Shown: positions 16,593 through 25,609 of the stretch, piece after piece
Layout: every line of letters begins with the position of its first letter
How positions within the stretch are numbered: position 1 is the stretch's first letter
DNA from: Massilia rhizosphaerae
GTDB lineage: Bacteria > Pseudomonadota > Gammaproteobacteria > Burkholderiales > Burkholderiaceae_D
Assembly: GCF_016093545.1 (NCBI RefSeq)
Contig: NZ_JADKYX010000011.1
Location: forward strand, 62,001-126,000
DNA length: 64,000 bases
Reading direction: 5' to 3'
Notes under the pieces: model-generated
What the model was told of the DNA's origin: nothing
Database searches by the model: none
What the model saw: the letters and a program-made list of their open reading frames with translations, nothing else
Translations under genes and position numbers: made by a program

Positions 16593-17909
16593 GTGAATCG
16601 CCTGTTCTTCCGCTTCTTCGTACTCGTGATGTTGTCGATCACGGCCGCGACGTTCGTGATCTATTTCGTCTTCGCCCGCCTGTTCGGCGATCCGCTCGAC
16701 GATATCGCGCGGCGCCAGGCGTCGGCCCAGATCTTCCTGCTCGAACAATACGTCGACCGCGCCCCGGCCGACGAGTGGCTGGCGCGCCTGAACAAGGTGC
16801 GCGAAGTGTCCGAAGTCCATTTCGACCTGATCCCGCTGGACCAGGCGCGCGCCGCCCTGCCCGACCGCCAGCACGCGGCGCTGGAGCGGGGCGAGATCGT
16901 GCTGGATCCGCAGCACAAGGCGTTCTTCCGGCGCGTCGACCTCAAGGGCGAGCGCTACATCGGCAGCGACGAGGACGTCATCCGGGCCGACAACCTGCCG
17001 ATCGACCTCGGCCAGGCCCTCGCGATGGAAGTGGTGCGCTACGTCGTCGTGGCGCTGGCGCTGCTCGTGCCCATCGCGCTATGGTCGCGGTCGCACTGGC
17101 AGGCGTTGCAGACGCTGTCGCGCGTGGCGGACGAATTCGGGGCCGGACAGTTGTCGGCACGGGCGCACCTGAAGCCGGCCGACGCCGTCTATCCGCTGGC
17201 CGCACGCATCAATGCGATGGCCGAGCGCATCCAGGGCCTGCTGGAGGCCCAGAAGAACCTGCTGCATTCCGTCTCGCACGAATTGCGCACGCCAATCGCG
17301 CGGCTGGAATTCGCGCTGGAACTGCTGCATGCGCGCGCGCCCGATCCCGCGCTCGCCAAGCGCATCGCGGCGATGGAAGGCGATGTGGCCGAGTTGAATG
17401 AACTCGTCAACGAGCTGCTGTCGATGAGCAAGCTGGACAATGCCCAGGGGCCGCAGCGCGCGCTGTTCGAACTGGAACCCTTGCTGCGCGAATGCACGGA
17501 CGGCCTGCATCCGCGTCCGCAGCGCCTGCACGTGGAGCTGGGCGAGCGGCTGGGCAGCGTCGACGGCGACCGGCGCCTGCTGGGCCGCGCCATCGGCAAC
17601 CTGCTCCGGAACGCACAGAAATACGCGGCGCACGAGGTGGCGCTGCGCGTGCGCCGCGAGGATGCGCGCATCGAGATCGCCATCGAGGACGACGGCCCCG
17701 GCATCCCCGAGGAGGAACGGGAACGCATCTTCGAGCCGTTCTACCGCCTCGACCGCAGCCGCGACCGCGCCACCGGCGGCTTCGGCCTCGGCCTGTCGAT
17801 CGCGCACAAGGCGATTGCGCTGCACGGCGGCCAGCTGAGGGTCGAACAGTCGGCGCTGGGCGGCGCGCGCTTCGTGATCAGCATGCCGGACGGCGTGTTG
17901 CCGTCCTGA
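16593..17909 (+). CDS. sensor histidine kinase, RstB-like
   Basis: A 438-residue membrane kinase. The first transmembrane helix is at about 8-30, a periplasmic sensor part runs to about 140, and the second helix is near 150-168. HAMP (about 170-220), the H box SVSHELRTPIARLEF with His229, and an ATPase domain follow: N box (NLLRNAQKYA), G1 (EDDGPGIPEEE), F box (IFEPFYRLD) and G2 (GGFGLGLSI). The order and sensor length match RstB. I chose the GTG at 16593 because a GGAGG site lies 9 nt before it; the ATG-like start at 16503 adds a non-conserved leader. The partner is probably the OmpR-type regulator at 12.0 kb. Confidence 0.88.
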   Translation: MNRLFFRFFVLVMLSITAATFVIYFVFARLFGDPLDDIARRQASAQIFLLEQYVDRAPADEWLARLNKVREVSEVHFDLIPLDQARAALPDRQHAALERGEIVLDPQHKAFFRRVDLKGERYIGSDEDVIRADNLPIDLGQALAMEVVRYVVVALALLVPIALWSRSHWQALQTLSRVADEFGAGQLSARAHLKPADAVYPLAARINAMAERIQGLLEAQKNLLHSVSHELRTPIARLEFALELLHARAPDPALAKRIAAMEGDVAELNELVNELLSMSKLDNAQGPQRALFELEPLLRECTDGLHPRPQRLHVELGERLGSVDGDRRLLGRAIGNLLRNAQKYAAHEVALRVRREDARIEIAIEDDGPGIPEEERERIFEPFYRLDRSRDRATGGFGLGLSIAHKAIALHGGQLRVEQSALGGARFVISMPDGVLPS

Positions 17910-17925
17910 GCGTCCTGATGCCGGT

Positions 17926-18261
17926 CTAGCGGCGGGGTGCGACCGGCTCCGGGGCTTCCGGCTTCACGTGGCGCATCCCGTACCACAGGTGCTGCCACCA
18001 GTGCTCGCGCGAATGCACGGTCAACAGGCATTGGCGGTCGATCTCGCCCTTGAAGACGGGATCTTCGCACTGTTTGGTCATCAGCGCGTTGCGCTGGTTT
18101 TCCGCATTGACCAGCGCAATGGCGAGCCAGAAGACGAGGCCCGCGAGCACGACCACGAGGCACCAGGCCACGTGGTTCCAGTTGCTCGAGTCGAACAGGT
18201 GCTCCTCGTCCGGCGCGGACTTGTCATAAATCTTCAGGATCTTGCCTTCGACATCACTCAT
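17926..18261 (-). CDS. small membrane protein of unknown function
   Basis: A 111-residue protein with one hydrophobic helix at about residues 30-52 (AWCLVVVLAGLVFWLAIA). The N-terminal 25 residues are charged, and the C-terminal part contains two cysteines (KQCEDP, DRQCLL) and a Trp/His-rich SREHWWQHLWYG stretch. It converges with the kinase gene and is separated from dsbA by only 21 nt on the same strand, so it may be co-transcribed with dsbA. I do not recognise the family. Confidence 0.65.
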   Translation of the reverse strand: MSDVEGKILKIYDKSAPDEEHLFDSSNWNHVAWCLVVVLAGLVFWLAIALVNAENQRNALMTKQCEDPVFKGEIDRQCLLTVHSREHWWQHLWYGMRHVKPEAPEPVAPRR

Positions 18262-18282
18262 TGCGCTGATTCTCTACCTTGC

Positions 18283-18945
18283 TTATTTCGACTTGGCCGC
18301 CTTCGCGACCAGCGCGTCCATCACCTGCAGCGTGGCCTGGAACAGGACCGGCTCGCTGCTGCTCTTGATCGAATTGTAGACGATCGAAGGCGCCGTCTGG
18401 TACTTGCCGTCGACGATGATGGTCGGCACGCCGTCGACCTTGTAGTCGGCCGCGATCTGCGGCAGGCGGTGCAGCTTGGTGATCACGCCGAACGAACTCC
18501 ACACGTTCTGGAACTTGTTGCGGTCGATGCCGTTCTTGGCCACCCAGTCGAGGATCGCGGCGTCCGTATTCAAACGCAGGTGGTCGACGTGCCAGGCCTT
18601 GAACACCTTGGGCTGGAATTCCTCGGCCTTGCCCATCGCTTCCAGCGTCAGGTACAGGTGCGCTTCCGGATCGTTGGGGCCGGAGAACGGCAGGTGGATG
18701 CGCTTGAACTGGATATTGCCGCCCTGCTTCTTGACCCACTGCTCGAGCTGCGGTTCGAACGCGTTGCAGTGCGGGCAGTGGTACATGAAGAACTCGATCA
18801 CCTCGACCTTCTTGCCCGTCGTCTGCACCGGCTGCGGCTGGGCGAGCGTCACGTATTCGACGCCGTTCTTGGGATCGGTCGGCGAAGCGAAAGCGGTGCT
18901 CGCGGCGAGCACGGTAGCGAGCAGGGCGAAACGCAGGGAACGCAT
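18283..18945 (-). CDS. dsbA: thiol:disulfide interchange protein DsbA
   Basis: The periplasmic oxidase that introduces disulfides into exported proteins. The 220-residue precursor has a signal peptide (about 1-20, ending AFA), the active site CPHC at residues 57-60 in the FFMYHCPHC context of DsbA/DsbL, a helical insertion, and the cis-proline loop GVPT near residue 170. Extended loops between the halves match beta-proteobacterial DsbA. The partner DsbB is not in the window. Confidence 0.95.
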   Translation of the reverse strand: MRSLRFALLATVLAASTAFASPTDPKNGVEYVTLAQPQPVQTTGKKVEVIEFFMYHCPHCNAFEPQLEQWVKKQGGNIQFKRIHLPFSGPNDPEAHLYLTLEAMGKAEEFQPKVFKAWHVDHLRLNTDAAILDWVAKNGIDRNKFQNVWSSFGVITKLHRLPQIAADYKVDGVPTIIVDGKYQTAPSIVYNSIKSSSEPVLFQATLQVMDALVAKAAKSK

Positions 18946-19057
18946 AGTCTTCCTTCTAGATTGGTTAAGCGAACGTCCGCGAGATTACCACTTTTTCTCC
19001 CCCCGGCCTTGGCCCTCCCTTATTTATTGCATTTGGTTACCATCGTAACCAACACCG

Positions 19058-19266
19058 AAATTCGGGGTCAGAGCATGACTTCGGGGTCAGAGCACATTTC
19101 CGGGCACAGACCTGCAAGCAATGAAAGCCGCATTTGCCGCAGCCGCCGATGCCGGACCTGAGGAATGCAGTCCGGGCTGGCGCATAAAACGCGACCAGTC
19201 CGCACGAGCCGAAAATCGCTCTGACCCCGAATTCACGACAAAAAATGCTCTGACCCCGAATTTTTA
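19058..19266. repeat. MITE/REP-like element with GGGGTCAGAGCA termini, abutting the btuB stop
   Basis: Two direct copies of TTCGGGGTCAGAGCA lie on the left (about 19060-19074 and 19080-19094). Two inverted copies, GCTCTGACCCCGAA, lie on the right (about 19218-19232 and 19247-19261). They enclose about 120 bp without a gene. The right edge touches the stop codon of the btuB-like gene. The same arrangement occurs at 44204-44447. Similar GGGGTCAGA-type ends accompany REP-associated tyrosine transposases, but no transposase is present here. Confidence 0.8.
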
Positions 19267-21246
19267 GAAGTCGTAGCGGGCCGACAGTTTCAGCTGGCGC
19301 CCGTCGCTCGGGTAGATGCCGGACTTGCAGCCGAACGCGTTGCTGAAGTAGCGGCGGTCCGCCAGGTTCAGGCCCGTCGCGGCGACTTCCCACGGGCCCA
19401 GCTTGATGGCGTAGCGCGCGTCGAGCGTCGTGTACGACGGGATGCGCGCGGCGCAGCCGTTGCTGAAATCGCTGCCGTAGCGCTGGCTGTCGACCCATTG
19501 CGCGCCCACGTCGGCCGATTGGCCGTTGCCCGGCACCCAGGCCAGGCGCGCGGTCACGACGTTCTTCGGCACCAGCACCAGTTCGCGGCCGCCGTTCGGG
19601 CCGTCCGTGAAGCGGGCCAGCACGTGCTGCGCGTGCGCGGATGCGCGCCAGCCGGCGGCCAGCAGCGCCTCGGCGTCGATCTCGAAGCCCTTGCGCTCCG
19701 TCGGGTCCAGGTTCGTGTTCGCGCCCCAGCCGCCGTTCGCGGTCGGGTCGAAGAATATCTCGTTGTGCAAGCGGTGACGGAACAGGCGCGCCGTCAGCGT
19801 GCGGCTGTCGTCGCCCGGCGCGTGCCGCAAGGTCGTGCCGAATTCCAGGTCGTGCGACGTCTGCGCCTTCAGGATGTCGACGCTGGAACGGTAGCCGTTC
19901 TCGTCGACATTCGCCACGCGGTAGCTTTGCCCCGTCTTGGCATACACCTCGACGAGCGGATGGACGCGGTAGCTGGCCTGCGCTTCCCACGCGTTCTGCG
20001 ACTGCGAGCGGTCTTCCGGCGCGACGCCGCCCAGGACATCCACGACCTCCTTGTCGAAGTTCTCGTGACGCGCACCGAGGGCGATGCGGCCGTCGTGCGC
20101 CGGATCGAAGCGCAACTCGTCGCGCACGTACACGGCTTGCGACGACTGGCTCGCGTCGGCGTTCGAGTACGGCGCCGTCGTCTTGCGCTTCCAGCGCGTG
20201 ACGTCCAGGCCGCCCACCAGTTCGTTGAGCATGCCGCCCACGTTGGCGAGCCAGCGCGCGCGCGGCGAGAACTGGTCCTGGCGGCCGTCGTACGCATTGG
20301 TCGAGCCGAAGGACAGATAATTCGAGCGCAGATTGCGTTCGCGATGCGACAGGTCCGCGGCCAGGTCGACGGCGCCCAGGCGGTATTCGGCGAAGGCGTT
20401 CGCGCGGTCCGTGTTCAGCGAACCGAAGTCGTTCGGCGTCGAGGCCACGCGCGGGTCGGCCTCGAACTGCGCCAGCGTCACCGCGCCGGGCAGGCGCGTC
20501 TCCTGGCGCGCGCTCTCGAGGTGGATGCCTGCACGGCCGCCCGTGAAGCGCGTCTGCAGATTAAGGGACGCGGTCGTCTGGTCGAAGCCGCTGTTGCGGC
20601 GATAGTTCTGGCTGCCCTGGCGCGCCACGGCGATGTCGGCGCTCACGCTGCCCGCCGTCTGCGACAGCGACGCGCGCACGTCGTGCTCGTGGAACGAACC
20701 GCCTTCCGCAAACACGGAACCGTGCGTGCCGCCCGCGACCGCGCGGCGCGTGGTGATCTGGATGACGCCGCCGGTCGCGCCTTCGCCATACAGCACGCTG
20801 GCGCCGCCGCGGGTGATCTCGATGCGCTCGACGGTGTCAATCGGGATCGTCGACAGCACGGTATTCGCCAGCTCGTTCTCGTTCAGGCGCACGCCGTCGA
20901 CCATGATCACCATGTTCTGCGCGCTGTTGGTGCCGAAGCCGCGCAGGTCGAGCGCGAAGTCGGGCGACGAGTCCAGGCTCTGGCGGCCGAACACGCCGCC
21001 GATCTTGCGGATCGCGCCGTTCACGTCGTTGACGCCCGCCCGGCGGATGTCGTCCTGGGTGATGACGGTGGCGCCGATCGGGCGCAGGCTCGCCACGCTG
21101 GGGAAACGGGAACCGGTGATGACGACGGTGGACGGGATGTCGTCCTGGGCGCACGCGGCGCCGGCGAACAGGGACAGGGATACGGCGCAGGCCAGCGCGA
21201 TCGGCTTGACGGCCGGCGCGCCGCGGGTGGAGGCGGCAGAATACAT
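19264..21246 (-). CDS. btuB: TonB-dependent outer-membrane receptor, BtuB-type cobalamin transporter
   Basis: A 660-residue receptor. The signal peptide runs to about residue 33 (GAACAQ), followed by a TonB-box region (STVVITGSRF). The plug domain has VITQDDIRRAGV, NMVIMVDGVRLNE and RIEITRGGASVLYGEGATGG, then a 22-strand barrel that ends in a C-terminal phenylalanine (SARYDF). The function call rests mainly on the cobalamin riboswitch directly upstream. I chose the ATG at 21246, which starts the signal peptide; reading further upstream would cross the riboswitch. A GGGGTCAGAGCA element sits at its 3' end. It takes up vitamin B12 or related corrinoids using TonB-ExbBD energy. Confidence 0.92.
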   Translation of the reverse strand: MYSAASTRGAPAVKPIALACAVSLSLFAGAACAQDDIPSTVVITGSRFPSVASLRPIGATVITQDDIRRAGVNDVNGAIRKIGGVFGRQSLDSSPDFALDLRGFGTNSAQNMVIMVDGVRLNENELANTVLSTIPIDTVERIEITRGGASVLYGEGATGGVIQITTRRAVAGGTHGSVFAEGGSFHEHDVRASLSQTAGSVSADIAVARQGSQNYRRNSGFDQTTASLNLQTRFTGGRAGIHLESARQETRLPGAVTLAQFEADPRVASTPNDFGSLNTDRANAFAEYRLGAVDLAADLSHRERNLRSNYLSFGSTNAYDGRQDQFSPRARWLANVGGMLNELVGGLDVTRWKRKTTAPYSNADASQSSQAVYVRDELRFDPAHDGRIALGARHENFDKEVVDVLGGVAPEDRSQSQNAWEAQASYRVHPLVEVYAKTGQSYRVANVDENGYRSSVDILKAQTSHDLEFGTTLRHAPGDDSRTLTARLFRHRLHNEIFFDPTANGGWGANTNLDPTERKGFEIDAEALLAAGWRASAHAQHVLARFTDGPNGGRELVLVPKNVVTARLAWVPGNGQSADVGAQWVDSQRYGSDFSNGCAARIPSYTTLDARYAIKLGPWEVAATGLNLADRRYFSNAFGCKSGIYPSDGRQLKLSARYDF

Positions 21247-21324
21247 TGGATGTTCAATCGTAGAGTTGGCCGGCAAGCGTCCCCGCACGCCGGCGTACAT
21301 AAAAAGCGCGGCGCGACGCCGGCT

Positions 21325-21505
21325 TCCCCTGTCTGGCCGGTCTCCGGGCTCCAAGACGGACCGTCCCACCTTCCTATGCGAGCACAGTGGTTGTCGGGGC
21401 GGCCTGTCGCCGATGCGGCGACGCTTGTTTACCGTTGCGGGGGCAGCACACGTTGGCGTACCGCCGGAGGCGGCGCCGCTTCGTGTTTCCCGTTTAACTG
21501 CATGC
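21325..21505 (-). promoter_or_regulatory. cobalamin riboswitch (B12 element)
   Basis: The minus strand carries, in order, CGGGAAAC (21485-21493), GCTGCCCCCGCAACGG (21432-21448), ACCACTG (21384-21393) and AGCCCGGAGACCGGCC (21335-21350). These are the conserved blocks of the cobalamin riboswitch in the correct order. It lies about 80 nt upstream of the btuB start, so B12 should repress the receptor. The boundaries are approximate. Confidence 0.92.
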
Positions 21506-21603
21506 GCAGACGCGCATGCGGGCACCAAACCCCGGGATTATAACCTTGCCAAGGCGGTGCCGCGCCAAATATAGTGAACGCACGAACCAGATCAAGGTCC
21601 CGC

Positions 21604-23730
21604 ATGCATCCGCATTTCACTGTCATGGCCGTCGCCCTGCTGCTGGCGGGGACGGTGCGCGCCGCGCCGGCGTCCGACGGCATCGCCCTCGCCGCGCCCG
21701 ATGCCGCCGCCGTGCGCGTGCCCAGCAGCCCGGATGCCTGGGGCGGCCAGCGCACGGGCCGCGAGCCGACCTTGTCGGACCGCGTCGTCCGCTACGACAT
21801 CGCGGCGACGCTCGATCCGCACAAGCACACGGTCGCCGGCCGCGAACGCCTCACGTGGCGCAACCGCAGCAAGGTCGCCGTCCGGAGCGTCTACCTGCAC
21901 CTGTACATGAACGCGTTCGAGAGCGCGGGCAGCACGTTCTTCACGGAGCGGCGCGCGCGCGACGGCTCGCCGCGCGCCGGCACCGACATCAAGGACGCAT
22001 GGGGCCACATCGACCTGCGCCGCGTCGCGCAAGCCGGGGCGACCGTGCCGTGGACCTTCGTCCATCCCGACGACGGCCCGGCGACGGACCACACGGTCGT
22101 GCGCTTCGACCTGCCGCAGGCCGTGGCGCCGGGCGCATCGACCACGCTCGACATCGACTTCGTCACGCAGCTGCCGCGAGTCGTCGCGCGCACCGGATAT
22201 TTCGGCACGTTCCACCTCGTCGCCCAGTGGTTCCCCAAGATCGGCGTGCTCGAACTGCCGGGCGAGCGCGGAGCGCTGGCGCCGCGCTGGAACGTGCACG
22301 AGTTCCACATGAATTCCGAGTTCTATGCGGACTTCGGCAGCTACGACGTCAAGCTCACCGTCCCGCGCGGCTACACCGTGGGCGCGACGGGTGAGCCGCA
22401 GGGCGCCCCCGCCGACAAGGACGGCATGCGCACCTGGCACTTCGCGCAGGACGACGTCCACGACTTCGCCTGGACGGCCGACAGCCAAACCGCGCGGCCG
22501 CTCGTCGGCACCTGGTCCGGCCCGGGCAGCCCGCCCGTGACGGTGACCGTGCTGTACCCGCCCGAATTCGCCGCCAGCGCGGCGCCCGCGCTGAAGGCGG
22601 CGAAGGCGGCGCTGACCTATTTTTCGAACACGCTGGGACCCTACCCGTACAAGACGGTCACCATCGTGATCCCGCCCTACAACGCGGCGGAAGCGGGCGG
22701 CATGGAATACCCGACGTTCTTCACGATCGATGCCTATGCAACCGTCGAACCGCGCACGACGAGCCAGTTCGCGCTGGACTTCGTCACGATCCACGAATTC
22801 GGCCACGGCTATTTCTACGGCATGCTCGCATCGAACGAATTCGAGGAACCGATGCTGGACGAGGGCCTCGACGAATATTGGGACAACCGCATGATGCGCG
22901 ACGAGGGCCGGCTGGCGTTCATCTCGACGCCGCTGCTGCGCCGGCTCGGCTTCGCGCCCGGCTACCCCACGTTCGACGCCGAGCGCACGGCCACGCCGCG
23001 CATCGACCCGGCCGACCCGCCCGGCGCCAATGCGTGGCACCGCCTGCAGGACATCGGCCCCGTCTACACGCGCACCGCGACCTTGATGCGCGACCTGGAA
23101 GCGCGCATCGGCCGCGCGCCGATGGAGCGCGCGTTCAAGGAATACTACCGGCGCTGGAAGTTCCGCCACCCGAGCATCGCCGACCTGCGCGAAACGCTGG
23201 CCGACGTGACGGGCCAGCGCGCCGTCATCGACGACGTCTTCGCGCGCCAGGTCTACGCGGCCGAGCCCATCGACGACCGCATCGCGGATCTGACCAGCAC
23301 CGAACAACTGCCCCTCCCCGGCCTGCACGACAGGCGGGCCGACGTCGGCAAGCGCATCGACGACGCCCGCGCGCAATGGCGCAGGACGCATCCGCACGCA
23401 CCGGACGGCGTCGGCCCCTACCCGTACCGCACCGAGGTGACGGTCCGCCGCCTGGGCGCGCCGGTCCCGCAGACGCTCCTCGTAAAATTCGCCGACGGCA
23501 GCAGCGCGACCGCGCATTGGGACGCCGACGAACGCTGGCACAAGTTCGTGTGGACGAAGCCCGCACGGGCCGTGTCGGCCGAACTGGATCCTCAGCGCCT
23601 GCACTACCTCGACGTCAGCAAGCTCGATGACAGCCGCACGCTCGAACCGGATGCGCGCGCGTCGCGCCGCTGGGGCCTGGAGTTCGCGGCCGTCGTCGAA
23701 TACCTGCTGTCCCTGATCGCGACCTTATGA
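21604..23730 (+). CDS. M1-family (gluzincin) metallopeptidase, exported
   Basis: A 708-residue protein with a signal peptide (about 1-20, ending VRAA). Residues 50-300 look like the aminopeptidase-N beta domain (YDIAATLDPHKHTVAGRE). The zinc site is HEFGH at 397-401 with the downstream glutamate in the NEFEEPMLDEGLDEYW segment. GGMEYPTFF resembles the exopeptidase GXMEN motif but is altered (GGMEY), so the specificity may differ from classical aminopeptidase N. A hydrophobic C-terminus (VVEYLLSLIATL) may anchor it. I chose the ATG at 21604 because it begins the signal peptide; a GTG at 21574 is possible. It overlaps the next gene by ATGA. Confidence 0.85.
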   Translation: MHPHFTVMAVALLLAGTVRAAPASDGIALAAPDAAAVRVPSSPDAWGGQRTGREPTLSDRVVRYDIAATLDPHKHTVAGRERLTWRNRSKVAVRSVYLHLYMNAFESAGSTFFTERRARDGSPRAGTDIKDAWGHIDLRRVAQAGATVPWTFVHPDDGPATDHTVVRFDLPQAVAPGASTTLDIDFVTQLPRVVARTGYFGTFHLVAQWFPKIGVLELPGERGALAPRWNVHEFHMNSEFYADFGSYDVKLTVPRGYTVGATGEPQGAPADKDGMRTWHFAQDDVHDFAWTADSQTARPLVGTWSGPGSPPVTVTVLYPPEFAASAAPALKAAKAALTYFSNTLGPYPYKTVTIVIPPYNAAEAGGMEYPTFFTIDAYATVEPRTTSQFALDFVTIHEFGHGYFYGMLASNEFEEPMLDEGLDEYWDNRMMRDEGRLAFISTPLLRRLGFAPGYPTFDAERTATPRIDPADPPGANAWHRLQDIGPVYTRTATLMRDLEARIGRAPMERAFKEYYRRWKFRHPSIADLRETLADVTGQRAVIDDVFARQVYAAEPIDDRIADLTSTEQLPLPGLHDRRADVGKRIDDARAQWRRTHPHAPDGVGPYPYRTEVTVRRLGAPVPQTLLVKFADGSSATAHWDADERWHKFVWTKPARAVSAELDPQRLHYLDVSKLDDSRTLEPDARASRRWGLEFAAVVEYLLSLIATL

Positions 23731-24644
23731 CGACCGAACCGACCCTGATCTCTCCTGCCCCATCCACGCACGACGCGGGCGCGTCCCGCCCCGGCGGCGT
23801 GGGCGCGGCGCTGCATGCGGCGCGGGGGGCGCTGCAATGGTGGCTGCTGCTGTGGTGGGCGCTGCTCCTGCTGCTGCCGACCGTCGTCGCCGCGCTGCCG
23901 GTGTGGCGGCTGCTGTCCGCCGGCCTCGATCATTCCGTGTACGCGGCCCGCCTCGCCGAGCGCCTCGACATGATCGCGTTCGCCGACCTCGTGGGCGCCG
24001 CGCGCGAGCACGATGCATCTGCGCTGAGCGCGGGCGGCCTCGTCGCGACGGCGCTGACGTTGCTGCTGTCGCCGCTGTTGTCCGGCATGGCCGTCGCCGC
24101 CGCGCGCGCACCGCAGCCCCTCGGCATGGGCGCCCTGCTGGCCGTCGGCGCGCAGGCGTATCCGCGGCTCGCGCGCATGCTCGTGTGGGCCGCCGTCCCG
24201 CTGGGCGGCGCCGTGGTGCTGGGCGCGGGCGCGTACCGGCTGGCGGGCGAGGCGGCCGAGACGGCGCTGCTGCAGGCCGACGCCGAGCGCGCCGCGCACC
24301 TGGCGCTGCTGGCCACGACCGTGCTGCTCCTGCTGGCCCACGCGACGGTCGACGTCGGCCGCGCCGTGCTGGCCGCCGACCGCCGCCGCACGTCCGCCGT
24401 CGCGGCGTGGCTGCACGGCTGCGACCTCCTGATGCGGCGGCCGCTGGCGCTGCTGGGCGCGTATCTCGCGGTCACGGCCATCGGGCTCGCGCTGGCCGCC
24501 CTGCTCGCGTTCGCGCGCACGCGCGTGCCGGCGCTCGGGCCGGCCGGCACGATTGCCGCCGTCGCGCTGGCCCAGCTCGTCGTGCTCGTGCTCGGGTGGA
24601 TGCGCGGCGCGCGCTTGTTCGCACTGGCGGCGCTCGTGCGCTGA
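23727..24644 (+). CDS. polytopic membrane protein of unknown function
   Basis: A 305-residue protein with about six hydrophobic segments (near 38-60, 105-125, 150-170, 190-210, 240-262 and 275-295) and very Ala/Leu-rich composition. No transporter or enzyme signature is visible. Its start overlaps the stop of the metallopeptidase (ATGA), so the two are translationally coupled and probably work together at the envelope. Function unknown. Confidence 0.7.
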   Translation: MTTEPTLISPAPSTHDAGASRPGGVGAALHAARGALQWWLLLWWALLLLLPTVVAALPVWRLLSAGLDHSVYAARLAERLDMIAFADLVGAAREHDASALSAGGLVATALTLLLSPLLSGMAVAAARAPQPLGMGALLAVGAQAYPRLARMLVWAAVPLGGAVVLGAGAYRLAGEAAETALLQADAERAAHLALLATTVLLLLAHATVDVGRAVLAADRRRTSAVAAWLHGCDLLMRRPLALLGAYLAVTAIGLALAALLAFARTRVPALGPAGTIAAVALAQLVVLVLGWMRGARLFALAALVR

Positions 24645-24715
24645 CCCGCTCCCACGCGGCCGGCGCGGATCGGCTACCATGCACGTTCCATTCCGAACCG
24701 TCCGAAGGAGCCGCC

Positions 24716-25534
24716 ATGCCGACCCGCCTGCCCACTTATTTCGTCTCGCACGGAGGCGGCCCGTGGCCGTGGATGAAGGACCAGTACGGCGCCGCCTATG
24801 CCGAGCTGGAAGCGTCGCTCGTCGACGTCAGGCGCCAGATCGGCGTACGTCCACAAGCCGTGCTCGTCGTGACGAGCCACTGGGAGACCGAAGGCTTCAG
24901 CGTATCGTCGAGCGCGGCCCCGGGCATGATCTACGACTACGGCGGCTTCCCGCCGCACACCTATCAAATCCGCTATCCGGCGCCGGGCGAGGCGCGGCTG
25001 GCGGTGCGCGTCGCGCAACTGCTGAACGACGCCGGCCAACCCGCACGGCTCGACCCCGAACGGGGCCTCGACCACGGCACGTTCTCGATGCTGGCGCCGA
25101 TCTATCCCGAGGCCGACGTCCCGGTCGTGCAGCTGTCGATCCGCCGCGATTACGACCCCGCCGCCCACCTGGCCGCCGGCCGCGCGCTGGCGCCGCTGCG
25201 CGACGAGGGTGTGCTGATCCTCGGCAGCGGCCTGTCGTTCCACAACCTGCGCCAGTTCGGCCCCGGCGGCGCGCTGGCATCGAACGCGTTCGACACGTGG
25301 CTGCAGCACGTGCTGCTCGAACTGGCGCCGGCCGACCGCGAACAGGCCCTGATGCATTGGAGCGAGGCGCCGTACGCGCGCATGGCGCATCCGAGAGAGG
25401 ATCACCTCGTGCCGCTGTGGGTGGCGCTCGGCGCGGCCGAGCAGGAGCCGGCCGCGTGCGTCTACCACGAGGAGAATTTTTTCGGGGCGTTGACGGTGTC
25501 GAGTTTCAGGTTCGGTGCGGCGGCCGCGGATTGA
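24716..25534 (+). CDS. class III extradiol dioxygenase, 4,5-DOPA dioxygenase (YgiD) family
   Basis: A 272-residue cytoplasmic enzyme. Metal ligands and acid/base residues of the family are visible: SHGGGPW near residue 11, TSHWE near 57, GLDHGTFSML near 118 and GSGLSFHNLR near 172. Family members open catechol-type rings with zinc or iron; E. coli YgiD acts on L-DOPA in vitro. The physiological substrate here is unknown. The ATG at 24716 has an AAGGAG site. There is a gap of 70 nt from the membrane-protein gene and it is likely transcribed alone. Confidence 0.88.
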   Translation: MPTRLPTYFVSHGGGPWPWMKDQYGAAYAELEASLVDVRRQIGVRPQAVLVVTSHWETEGFSVSSSAAPGMIYDYGGFPPHTYQIRYPAPGEARLAVRVAQLLNDAGQPARLDPERGLDHGTFSMLAPIYPEADVPVVQLSIRRDYDPAAHLAAGRALAPLRDEGVLILGSGLSFHNLRQFGPGGALASNAFDTWLQHVLLELAPADREQALMHWSEAPYARMAHPREDHLVPLWVALGAAEQEPAACVYHEENFFGALTVSSFRFGAAAAD

Positions 25535-25609
25535 CGGTGACCAAGCTCTTCAGATTTGTCCGGCATGACAATGCTCTCTTGAGTTCAACAGGATCTTGGA
25601 GAGAGCAAA

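Noticed and set aside
19498..21543. 681-codon open frame antisense to btuB
   Set aside because: Arg/Ala/Val-rich shadow; crosses the riboswitch and has no recognisable domain.
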